From Negativicutes bacterium (GTDB lineage: Bacteria > Bacillota > Negativicutes > JAGOZY01), in the NCBI GenBank assembly GCA_018058445.1, contig JAGOZY010000020.1, positions 1-9,320 of the forward strand: DNA of 9,320 bases. The letters run 5' to 3'. Position 1 is the first letter of the stretch. Every line of letters begins with the position of its first letter. This document shows, piece by piece, positions 1 to 6,271 of this stretch. The position numbers were made by a program, and so were the translations under genes. The notes under the pieces were generated by a model. The model made no database searches, was not told where the DNA came from, and was given only the letters and a program-made list of their open reading frames with translations.

Positions 1-777
1 AGAGGAACCGATTTAAGCCACGGAGGTGCTCATTATAATGTTGGGCCAGTTCTTACTGGAATTGGGCTGGCAACTGTCGCTAACTCTTTAGCTGTGATCA
101 AAAAATTAGTGTTTGAAGATCGCCGTGTGACTTTAGAGGAGCTTACCAAGGCTTTGGACGCAAACTGGGTAGGATATGATGAGCTACGAAGACTCGCGCA
201 GGATGTCCCTAAGTATGGAAATGATGATAATTATGTCGATGGAATTGCGGTGGAGATTTCGAATTTCTACTATCGTACAATCCGCGCGCATAAAGATATT
301 TTTGGATCACCATTTAACTCAGCTTTTATGGGAATTTCAAACTATATTCCAACCGGCCGAGTCATTGGTGCGACACCTTGTGGGAGAAAAGCCGAAGAAC
401 CTCTGACAGAAGGCGTATCACCTTTTGCCGGTACTGACGTTGAAAGTCCACTGGCAGCTATGCGCTCTAGCGCAAAAGTAAATCATGATGTTCACACTGG
501 CGGGACACTTTTAAACCTTCGTTTAAATGGTGATTTGGTAGCGACTGATCGGGGCAAAAGAAATCTAGGTGCAATGATTCGTGCTTACTTTTCATTAGGT
601 GCATTCCATGTGCAATTCAATACAGTTTCGACGGAAGTTTTGCGTAAAGCTCAAGCCGAGCCAGAAAATTATAAAGATTTACTGATCAGAGTTGCTGGTT
701 ATAGCACTCAATTTGTCAATCTTTCACCGGAGATGCAAGAAGCGATTATTGTCCGCACAGCTCACGCTAATATTTAA
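1..777 (+). CDS. Glycyl radical enzyme, C-terminal part (5' end outside window)
   Basis: The open frame runs from base 1 to the TAA at 775-777 (258 codons), with no start in the window. GREs of the pyruvate formate-lyase/diol dehydratase superfamily are about 800 residues, so this is roughly the last third. The glycyl-radical loop RVAGYS is visible, with the predicted radical Gly at fragment residue 233 (bases 697-699), 25 residues before the C-terminus. Other superfamily landmarks are LSHGGAHYNVGP near the left edge, PKYGNDDNYVD, and ATPCGRKAEEPLTEGVSP. The composition resembles the glycerol/diol-dehydratase-like branch rather than classical PflB. The catalytic Cys and the substrate-pocket residues lie upstream, so the reaction (C-C, C-O, C-N or C-S cleavage) cannot be assigned. 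The activating enzyme gene follows after 23 nt. The enzyme should be cytoplasmic, oxygen-sensitive and active only anaerobically. Confidence 0.93.
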   Translation, partial: RGTDLSHGGAHYNVGPVLTGIGLATVANSLAVIKKLVFEDRRVTLEELTKALDANWVGYDELRRLAQDVPKYGNDDNYVDGIAVEISNFYYRTIRAHKDIFGSPFNSAFMGISNYIPTGRVIGATPCGRKAEEPLTEGVSPFAGTDVESPLAAMRSSAKVNHDVHTGGTLLNLRLNGDLVATDRGKRNLGAMIRAYFSLGAFHVQFNTVSTEVLRKAQAEPENYKDLLIRVAGYSTQFVNLSPEMQEAIIVRTAHANI

Positions 778-800
778 CTTTTTAAAAGAAAGGGCAATTC

Positions 801-1706
801 ATGAAATATGCTAGTGAGGGGATACTTTTACAATCTCAGAGTTTTTCGGTAAATGATGGTGAGGGAATTCGAAATACAATTTTCTTGGCTGGTTGTCCAC
901 TCCGGTGTCAATGGTGTGCAAATCCCGAGACCTGGACTTTGGAGCCTAAGCTTGCTTTTTATGAAGAGCGATGTACTCAATGCGGAAGCTGCCAAAAAGT
1001 GTGTCCCCAAGGAATTTCTCCAAACGTTGAAGAGGAAAGACGAATAAGCTGTGATGGCTGTGGCCTCTGTGTAAATCAGTGTCCTCAGAAGGCTTTGTCC
1101 ATTTTGTGCACAGAGTCAGCAATTGAACCGATTCTTGCAAAAATCGAGCGTGAACGAATCTTTTTTCAACATTCAAATGGGGGAGTAACTTTTTCTGGTG
1201 GTGAACCAACTTTTCAACAAGAGTTTCTACGTAATTTGACCAATGAGTTTTATCGCCGGGGAATTTCAATATGGATGGAAACTTGTGGTTATTTTAATTG
1301 GGATTCAACGAAAGATATTTTACTAAAAATGGATCACTTACTTTATGACATCAAGTGTATGGATGAGAGCCTACACAAGCAAGTGACTGGTGTGTCGAAT
1401 CAATTGATTTTGGAAAATTGCTGTAAAGTGGCTCAAGAAGGAATTCCTCTTACCATACGGATTCCTTTAATCAAAGAAGTAAATTGTAATCCAGATAATT
1501 TGATTGCGACGGCTCAGTTTGTAATGAACCATGTCCCTGGCGGACGGATTGAACTTTTGCCGTACCATGACTTTGGCAAAGAGAAATATCAAGCAATAGG
1601 GATGAGAGAAGATTTTAAATCGTTTACTACTCCTACGTGGGATGAAATAGCAGCTGCTAAGCAATTGCTTATAGATCATGGAATCAGGATTGTGGAGTAT
1701 AAATAA
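801..1706 (+). CDS. Glycyl radical enzyme activating enzyme (radical SAM)
   Basis: This 301-residue protein should install the glycyl radical on the GRE encoded just upstream, using SAM and a reduced [4Fe-4S] cluster. The radical-SAM CxxxCxxC motif is Cys32, Cys36 and Cys39 (GCPLRCQWC). An inserted two-cluster ferredoxin domain follows: Cys58/61/64/68 and Cys84/87/90/94. The SAM-binding GGE element is SGGEP at about 132-136. The ferredoxin insert is typical of activases for non-PFL GREs (glycerol dehydratase, HPAD, choline lyase types); the PflA activase lacks it. Length matches the family norm of about 300. The start ATG at 801 has a GAAAGGG ribosome binding site at about 788-794. The stop is 13 nt before the next start, so this gene is in the same operon. 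Activase sequence does not reveal the substrate of the partner enzyme. Confidence 0.95.
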   Translation: MKYASEGILLQSQSFSVNDGEGIRNTIFLAGCPLRCQWCANPETWTLEPKLAFYEERCTQCGSCQKVCPQGISPNVEEERRISCDGCGLCVNQCPQKALSILCTESAIEPILAKIERERIFFQHSNGGVTFSGGEPTFQQEFLRNLTNEFYRRGISIWMETCGYFNWDSTKDILLKMDHLLYDIKCMDESLHKQVTGVSNQLILENCCKVAQEGIPLTIRIPLIKEVNCNPDNLIATAQFVMNHVPGGRIELLPYHDFGKEKYQAIGMREDFKSFTTPTWDEIAAAKQLLIDHGIRIVEYK

Positions 1707-1707
1707 T

Positions 1708-1714
1708 GAGGAGG
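1708..1714 (+). promoter_or_regulatory. Ribosome binding site fixing the regulator start at 1720
   Basis: GAGGAGG lies 5 nt before ATG 1720. The same frame is open back to an ATG at 1678 inside the activase gene, but that codon has no comparable site. The protein from 1720 also begins directly at the HTH domain, as usual in this family. Confidence 0.8.
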
Positions 1715-1719
1715 CTGTC

Positions 1720-2259
1720 ATGGACAATACATTAGGAAGTAATCTGCGCAAAATAAGAACCGAAAGAGGTTTGAGTCTTGATGAAACAGCTAAGCTAACG
1801 GGGGTTAGTAAGGCTATGTTAGGACAAGTTGAACGAGGCGAATCAAGTCCAACCGTGTCCTCGCTTTGGAAAATTGCCGCAGGTTTGAAAGTAACTTTTT
1901 CGTCGTTGATGGCGGCAGCCCCTAAAGTATATGCAAGTCACTCATTAAAAGAATTTCAGCCGATTTATGAAGCAGAAGGGAAATTAGTTCTTTATAATAT
2001 ATTTCCTTTTGATCCAGTTACTGGTTTCGATTATTTCCAGATTCTTATTAAATCCGGGTGTCAGTATGAGTCTCCTACACATTCGAATGTGCAGGAAGAA
2101 TTTATTGTAGTTACAAAGGGAAAAATCGAAGTATCTGTAGGCGAGCAAGTATTTCTGCTGCGTGAGGGCGACTCGATTCGCTTTAGTGGCAATGAATCTC
2201 ATAGTTACGCAAATCCTTTTGAGGAAGATGCGATCTATCAGAATATCATGAAGTACTAG
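1720..2259 (+). CDS. XRE-family HTH-cupin transcriptional regulator
   Basis: This 179-residue protein has two domains. Residues about 6-60 form an XRE/Cro-type helix-turn-helix (LRKIRTERGLSLDETAKLTG, then SKAMLGQVERGESSPTVSSLWKIA). Residues about 105-165 form a small cupin_2 barrel with His121, Glu126/127 and His161 (NESHSYANP) as likely ligand or metal-site residues. This HTH-plus-cupin design is common in single-domain-sensor regulators of amino acid, amine and carboxylate catabolism. It sits between the GRE pair and the M20/YjiHG genes in one transcript, so it probably regulates the operon autogenously in response to the pathway substrate or an intermediate. No operator is visible, since the operon promoter lies outside the window. 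Start choice rests on the strong ribosome binding site 5 nt before ATG 1720. Confidence 0.93.
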   Translation: MDNTLGSNLRKIRTERGLSLDETAKLTGVSKAMLGQVERGESSPTVSSLWKIAAGLKVTFSSLMAAAPKVYASHSLKEFQPIYEAEGKLVLYNIFPFDPVTGFDYFQILIKSGCQYESPTHSNVQEEFIVVTKGKIEVSVGEQVFLLREGDSIRFSGNESHSYANPFEEDAIYQNIMKY

Positions 2260-2338
2260 GGGAATTTTGGAAAGGGGGAACTTTAGGATTAGAGAGAAAA
2301 GAGACCCAGTAATTTTCAAGGTAGAGAGGGGTAGCATC

Positions 2339-3511
2339 ATGAAAAAAGAGCAATTAGAAAAGGTATATGAATATCTAGAAAGCCAAAAAGACGAAATGGT
2401 GGCATTGCTAAAAGAAGTGGTGAATATTGAAAGCTCAAGCCGTGCCCCCGGAACTGTTATTCATGTTGCCAAAAGGTTCAAAGAATTATTCGAGGCCGAA
2501 GGATTAAAATGTGACATTGTAGACGTTGGCTCTCATGAACCAAGCTTAGTCGGCATCTTGGGCGAAAATCGAATGGCGAAACCAGTTGTTTTCTCTGGCC
2601 ATATGGATACAGCTTTGCAACCAGAACTGTATCAACCCAATGCTTTTAAAATTGAAGATGGAAAAGCTTACGGCCCAGGAGTACTTGATATGAAAGGTGG
2701 AATTATTATTTCACTCTTCGTTATTAAGGCCCTTAATCACATTGGCTATGACGAAAGACCACTAAAGATTCTTTTTTCTGGGGATGAAGAGATTGGACAT
2801 ATCGGTGGCAAAGGGGCTGAGTTCCTCCAAGAAGCTTCTACTGGCGGAGCTTGCGCATTTAACTTAGAGACTGGTCTGATTGATAATTCCATTTGCTATG
2901 GACGTAAAGGACGACTTGAGGCCCACGTTTCGATTCACGGTGTAGAAGTTCATGCCGGAAATGATTTTAGCAATGGACGAAATGCAATTGCTGAAATGGC
3001 TCATAAAATTCTTGAAATAGAGGCTCTAACAGATTTAGAAAAAGGAACTACTGTTGTTAGCGGTGTCATTCAAGGTGGCACAATTAGTAATGCAATTCCT
3101 AAATTTTGTAAGCTTGAAGTGGAATGTCGCTTTGATACAGTGAGTGAAATGAAAAGATTCCAAGAGAATTTAGAAGCAATCTGCGCTAAAACCTACGTAG
3201 ATGGGACGACGACAGAGGTTGAATACACAAGCTCTTTTGCTCCTTACGAAACAACAGATGTCGTTATGAATTTCTGGGAATTTGTAAAAGAAACAGCGGT
3301 CGAAGCTGGACTCGAAGAAGTAAAAGGAAAGCGCTTGGGCGGTAGTTCTGATGCTGGCTATATTTTGATGGGCGGCACACCAGTGCTTTGCTCTTTCGGT
3401 ATCCAAGGTGAATGGAATCATACGACCCGCGAATATGCTCTTCCGGGCTCAATGTGTTCACGGGGAAAATTGATTTCAGCAGTAATATTGAACTTGAAAA
3501 ATTTCAAATAA
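2339..3511 (+). CDS. M20-family zinc metallopeptidase / amidohydrolase (CPG2/ArgE-like)
   Basis: From ATG 2339 the protein is 390 residues, the usual M20 length. It has the co-catalytic dizinc set: SGHMDTA (His88, Asp90), GPGVLDMKGG (bridging Asp117), SGDEEIG (general base Glu150 and metal-binding Glu151), NLETG (Glu177), and a C-terminal His361 in EWNHTTRE. A dimerisation lid domain is expected at about 185-295. There is no signal peptide, so it is cytoplasmic. The family hydrolyses dipeptides, N-acyl amino acids, folyl-glutamates or succinyl-diaminopimelate, and the exact substrate cannot be read here. Start choice: GAGGGG at 2326-2331 precedes ATG 2339 by 7 nt. The frame extends to a TTG near 2267, but that would add 24 unconserved residues. 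The next gene starts 13 nt downstream. Context suggests the hydrolase releases the molecule used by the operon's radical enzyme. Confidence 0.93.
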   Translation: MKKEQLEKVYEYLESQKDEMVALLKEVVNIESSSRAPGTVIHVAKRFKELFEAEGLKCDIVDVGSHEPSLVGILGENRMAKPVVFSGHMDTALQPELYQPNAFKIEDGKAYGPGVLDMKGGIIISLFVIKALNHIGYDERPLKILFSGDEEIGHIGGKGAEFLQEASTGGACAFNLETGLIDNSICYGRKGRLEAHVSIHGVEVHAGNDFSNGRNAIAEMAHKILEIEALTDLEKGTTVVSGVIQGGTISNAIPKFCKLEVECRFDTVSEMKRFQENLEAICAKTYVDGTTTEVEYTSSFAPYETTDVVMNFWEFVKETAVEAGLEEVKGKRLGGSSDAGYILMGGTPVLCSFGIQGEWNHTTREYALPGSMCSRGKLISAVILNLKNFK

Positions 3512-3524
3512 GGAGAATTGACAT

Positions 3525-4187
3525 ATGAGTGATGAAACAGAAAAAATAGCAGAAGAGAAGGTCACCTGGAAAGGTTGGATTTCCCTTTTTATTTTAATTA
3601 TCTTGTTTTCAGGAATTTTCCAAAAAGCGAGCACACCTTGGGCTGCGTTAGATTTTGCAAACCTTTGTGGAAAATTTGGCGCCATTGCTGAAGGACTAAA
3701 CTTTCAAGGAAAAGGTGGACTTGGAGCGCGAGAAGGATTTCTCTTTACACTGACTCTGATTCCTACAGTTTGTCTTGCCGTAGGACTTATTGATGTAGTT
3801 GAGCATATGGGCGCGATGAAAGCGGCAGCTCGGCTCTTTAATCCACTCCTTCGACCACTTTTAGGAATTCCAGGCGTTACGGGAATCGCATTTGTTTCTT
3901 CTTTTACAAGTTCAGATGTTGCAGCCATTATGACGAAGCAACTCTACGAGGAAGGCTTAATTACAGATGACGAGCGTACCGTTTTTGTTGCCTATCAATA
4001 TGCAGGATCGGCAGTTATCTTAAATACAATTAATACGCAAGCCCCGCTTCTACCGTTTGCTTTGCTAGCTCTTGGACCGATTATTTTAGTCCAGGTGTTT
4101 TGTAAAGTATTAGGGGCAAATGTCGTCCGTCTGATATTAAAAATGGGAAATAAAAAGAAATCTGCGAATCAGGAGGTATCTCTGTGA
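3525..4187 (+). CDS. yjiH: YjiH-family membrane protein (nucleoside-recognition/Gate domain)
   Basis: This 220-residue integral membrane protein has hydrophobic segments at about 17-34, 71-93, 152-168 and 175-195. A Gly/Pro/Ser-rich, probably re-entrant stretch at about 112-133 (LLGIPGVTGIAFVSSFTSSD) is typical of the nucleoside-recognition (Gate) fold shared with SpmA/SpmB and the Nup transporters. Length and the paired partner match E. coli YjiH (about 227 residues) and YjiG (about 153). In E. coli those two sit beside iadA, an isoaspartyl dipeptidase; here they sit beside another peptidase/deacylase. I infer that YjiH and YjiG form a two-subunit permease or exporter for the hydrolase substrate or product. 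The family's transport specificity is not established as far as I know. The ribosome binding site AAGGAG at 3510-3515 overlaps the upstream stop codon. The C-terminus overlaps the next gene by 4 nt. Confidence 0.85.
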   Translation: MSDETEKIAEEKVTWKGWISLFILIILFSGIFQKASTPWAALDFANLCGKFGAIAEGLNFQGKGGLGAREGFLFTLTLIPTVCLAVGLIDVVEHMGAMKAAARLFNPLLRPLLGIPGVTGIAFVSSFTSSDVAAIMTKQLYEEGLITDDERTVFVAYQYAGSAVILNTINTQAPLLPFALLALGPIILVQVFCKVLGANVVRLILKMGNKKKSANQEVSL

Positions 4188-4678
4188 GTACGCAACAAGT
4201 AGCATTAAAGCCGCAAAAAAGTGTAATTGAAATTTTTATGGGTGGTTGCAAGAAGGGCTTTTATATTGGGGTTGAGCAAATTTTACCTGCGATGATCCTT
4301 GGATATGCGATTGTCAGATTTTTAGAACTGACGGGTGTTATTCCAATTTTAGGTACTGTTTTTGGACCTGTTATGAGAGTTTTTGGATTGCCTGGCGAAG
4401 CAGTAGTTGTACTGATTTCGGCATTCTTCTCAAAAGCAGCAGGTGCTGCGACTGCCGCTAATTTATATGCCCAAGGGATGATCAATGGTGTGCAGGCAAC
4501 GATTCTAATTATGCCTTCGATGCTTATGGGGACGTTAGTTGGGCACTATGCTCGTATTGTGCTCGTAGCAAATGTAAATCCGAACCACCGGTTACTTTTG
4601 CTTGCTGTTCCTATTTTTGATAGCATTGTCGGGATGCTTTTGATGAGACTTCTGTTATCTATGCTGGGACTCGGTTAA
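4184..4678 (+). CDS. yjiG: YjiG-family membrane protein (nucleoside-recognition/Gate domain)
   Basis: This 164-residue membrane protein has hydrophobic segments at about 30-48, 70-95, 103-128 and 137-160. The Gate-type stretch GLPGEAVVVLISAFFSKAAGAATAA includes polar Ser/Lys inside the membrane span, as in YjiG/SpmB-like proteins. It starts with GTG at 4184, which overlaps the TGA of yjiH (GTGA). AGGAGG at 4171-4176 lies 7 nt upstream. The overlap implies translational coupling and a 1:1 complex with YjiH. It is the last protein gene of the GRE/M20 operon. No terminator hairpin with a U-run lies directly behind its stop, so transcription may continue into the structured RNA region that ends at about 5300. 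Its function as a transporter subunit is inferred from family and neighbours. Confidence 0.85.
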   Translation: MSTQQVALKPQKSVIEIFMGGCKKGFYIGVEQILPAMILGYAIVRFLELTGVIPILGTVFGPVMRVFGLPGEAVVVLISAFFSKAAGAATAANLYAQGMINGVQATILIMPSMLMGTLVGHYARIVLVANVNPNHRLLLLAVPIFDSIVGMLLMRLLLSMLGLG

Positions 4679-4697
4679 AAATTTTCAAGAGTTTTAC

Positions 4698-5300
4698 TCC
4701 ATCAAATAGTATTTCAGATTAGTTGATGAAGGTCGAAAAAACTAACCCAAAGTTGAAGGAGAACCTTCAGCAGAATACCTAGGGTGATAAAATAGTTCGA
4801 ATGATTAAAGAAATTTTTCTGAAATTTAGTATAATTGCTTTGTAAGGGGATCGTGGACAATTTCAGCAGAGAGTTTGTCAAAGCTTAGAAAATCTTCATT
4901 GCTATAGATTGACACGGAAGATCAGCAAGCTGCATAAGAAAAAGTTACTCGGTCGTGAGCTAAAATAAGTATAGTAGTAGAGAAACTTCTTTTTAAATTA
5001 GACCAACGATAGGATTTATCGGAGCTACAGAATATTTTAGTGATTAATTTGGTCGTGTGCTTTTCTGATCTGAAGTCGGATATTATTTTATCCTTAGGCG
5101 GTGAAAGCAAGGATAAAAAAGCTGCAAATGAAGAGAAAAGTTGGTTGCCTAAAATGCCAATGACATGAATCGTTTGACAGTGGCTGCCAACATTTTGAAA
5201 TGAGCAAATTTGCTCTTTAAATTGAGAGACCGGGGGTTCGCCCTCTCGAGTCACCGAGAATATTATGGACTCTAAGCATTTTGCTTAGGGTTCTTTTTTT
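4698..5300 (+). ncRNA. Candidate large structured RNA of about 600 nt (ROOL-like in size)
   Basis: No plausible protein is encoded here, but paired elements are dense. The two ends pair: 4706-4714 (ATAGTATTT) with 5258-5266 (GAATATTAT), nine pairs with two G-U, plus TCC 4698-4700 with GGA 5267-5269, which competes with one terminator base. Local helices include TTAGTT 4719-4724/AACTAA 4740-4745; a hairpin at 4753-4770; GACAA 4856-4860/TTGTC 4875-4879; ATCTTC 4892-4897/GAAGAT 4917-4922; GACCAA 5001-5006/TTGGTC 5049-5054 enclosing CGATA/TATCG at 5007-5021; a perfect 10-bp stem 5086-5095/5109-5118; AAAAT 5151-5155/ATTTT 5192-5196 with inner GCCA/TGGC; GAGCA/TGCTC at 5202-5215; and a UUCG-capped hairpin at 5224-5247. 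An intrinsic terminator follows at once. Ornate architecture and length fit ROOL RNAs known from Firmicutes, but the class call is inference. No clear promoter was found before 4698. Confidence 0.6.
5269..5300 (+). terminator. Rho-independent terminator of the structured RNA / upstream operon
   Basis: A 10-bp stem, ACTCTAAGCA (5269-5278) with TGCTTAGGGT (5282-5291), has one T-G wobble and a 3-nt T loop. It is followed by TC and seven T residues. It is the first convincing terminator after the GRE/M20/yjiHG operon and sits directly behind the closing helix of the RNA candidate. Confidence 0.9.
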
Positions 5301-5623
5301 GTTGGGCCTATTTAAAAAAATAAATATAAATGTAGAGTAAGTGCGGATCAGAATTACGACAGAGCTCGGGTCTGGGAATACAAGTCAAAGTTAATTATTG
5401 GCTGCTATTGGAGATAAGTTAGAAGCTAGGTAATGTAAAAATGAAAGGATTCTATTTTAAAGATTAATTTTGTTCGGTTTTGTATTGGGGTCGTTGCCAA
5501 CATGGATCTTTTCTTAAGTTAAAGTTATGCAGGATTATTGCTTTGATGAACGAATTAGAAATGATAGGAATATTTCCTGAAAGAGAAGGATTTAGGCGAG
5601 AAAAAGTTGGAGGATTTATCTTT
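5301..5623. other. Intergenic leader upstream of the first GntR gene, no gene seen
   Basis: This stretch starts with an AT-rich segment at 5310-5335 and has no tRNA, strong hairpin or convincing -35/-10 pair. TTGGAG at 5408-5413 with TAATGT at 5431-5436 is a weak promoter possibility at best. The GntR frame stays open upstream to about 5480, with an ATG at 5546, but those codons lack a good ribosome binding site and give no recognisable protein. I regard it as promoter and 5' UTR of the regulator pair. Confidence 0.5.
5609..5613 (+). promoter_or_regulatory. Ribosome binding site fixing the first GntR start at GTG 5624
   Basis: GGAGG lies 10 nt before GTG 5624. Using this start gives a 215-residue protein that aligns end to end in length with the adjacent 214-residue GntR paralogue. 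The longer in-frame starts at 5480 and 5546 add 48 or 26 residues without family resemblance. Confidence 0.7.
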
Positions 5624-6271
5624 GTGAAACCTTTAGAGATGAAACAGATGCGAGATCATGTTGTAGATATTCTTATGCAGAAAATTATGTCTGGCGATTT
5701 AAAAGATGGAGATCCGCTGGTTCAGCAGACGATCGCCGAACAAACTGGCCTTTCGCGGATGCCTGTACGTGAAGCTTTGCAGGCGTTGGAACATAAGGGT
5801 TTTGTCCGTTACCTTCCGAACCGGCATGTCGAAGTGATGGGAGTTACAAAAAATACAATTATTTCGACATTTAGGGTTCTTGCTGCTCTTGAAGTTGAAA
5901 TGATAAAACTCATAAATTTTTATGGTAAAGCAGATTTATCAGTTCTGCAGCATATTTTGGCGGAGTTGAAGAGCGCAATAGAATTAGACGATTCATCAGA
6001 AAGTATCACGATCTTTGAAATGAATTTTCATTTGGAACTTGTTCGATTAATTCAAAATCCCTATCTAGGAATGATTCAAGCAAAATTTCTTGATAGTTAT
6101 TTTAGTTATGCCATAGATCATTTTCCGAGAAATTCAGGGAGTATTCTACTTCCGTTGGAACGAATTTTACAAGCGCTCATTCAACAAGATTCGAGTGGCA
6201 TTGCGAAAGATTTTGATGAATATTATTCTTGCATCGTAGATGCAATGATTGAAGGAGGAAATTATGAATAA
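5624..6271 (+). CDS. GntR-family (FadR/FCD subfamily) transcriptional regulator with diverged ligand site
   Basis: The protein is 215 residues from GTG 5624. Residues about 8-72 form the winged helix-turn-helix (LVQQTIAEQTGLSRMPVREALQ, then GFVRYLPNRHVEV). Residues about 78-210 are an all-helical FCD-type effector domain. In typical FCD proteins an Asp and three His bind a metal that holds a carboxylate ligand. Here the first pair survives as Glu132 and His136 (FEMNFH), but the later His positions are replaced (about Glu179 in LERILQAL and around Tyr200-201). Metal and ligand binding may therefore be altered or lost. The gene overlaps the second gntR by 8 nt and precedes the tartrate dehydratase operon, so regulation of ttd genes is the likely role. 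It may be a heteropartner or competitor of the second GntR protein. The start is inferred from the ribosome binding site and family length. Confidence 0.88.
   Translation: MKPLEMKQMRDHVVDILMQKIMSGDLKDGDPLVQQTIAEQTGLSRMPVREALQALEHKGFVRYLPNRHVEVMGVTKNTIISTFRVLAALEVEMIKLINFYGKADLSVLQHILAELKSAIELDDSSESITIFEMNFHLELVRLIQNPYLGMIQAKFLDSYFSYAIDHFPRNSGSILLPLERILQALIQQDSSGIAKDFDEYYSCIVDAMIEGGNYE

Noticed and set aside
946..1269. 107-residue minus-strand open reading frame within the activase gene
   Set aside because: It is a shadow of the clear radical-SAM gene on the other strand and has no recognisable features.
2267..2338. N-terminal extension of the M20 protein from a TTG start
   Set aside because: The extra 24 residues are not M20-like, and ATG 2339 has a suitable GAGGGG site and yields the standard family length.
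4830..4835. TATAAT as promoter for a shorter RNA
   Set aside because: No acceptable -35 lies 15-19 nt upstream, and the long-range helix argues that the RNA begins at or before 4706. Kept only as an alternative model in the findings.
4922..5254. 110-residue minus-strand open reading frame in the large intergenic region
   Set aside because: The product resembles no family I know, has no ribosome binding site in good position, and overlaps the densest set of RNA helices. It is more likely antisense to a structured RNA.
5224..5255. tRNA-like 3' end (GGGGGTTCGCCC followed by GAGTCACC)
   Set aside because: The T-arm stem does not pair in tRNA register, position 58 would be C rather than A, and no acceptor, D or anticodon arms precede it. 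It fits a UUCG-capped hairpin of the larger RNA.
5185..5504. Direct repeat TGCCAACAT at about 5185 and 5495
   Set aside because: Nine bases only, with no extended similarity around the copies and no mobile-element features; likely chance.
5480..5623. N-terminal extension of the first GntR protein (starts at 5480 or 5546)
   Set aside because: No good ribosome binding site and no family similarity; GTG 5624 with GGAGG gives the normal length.
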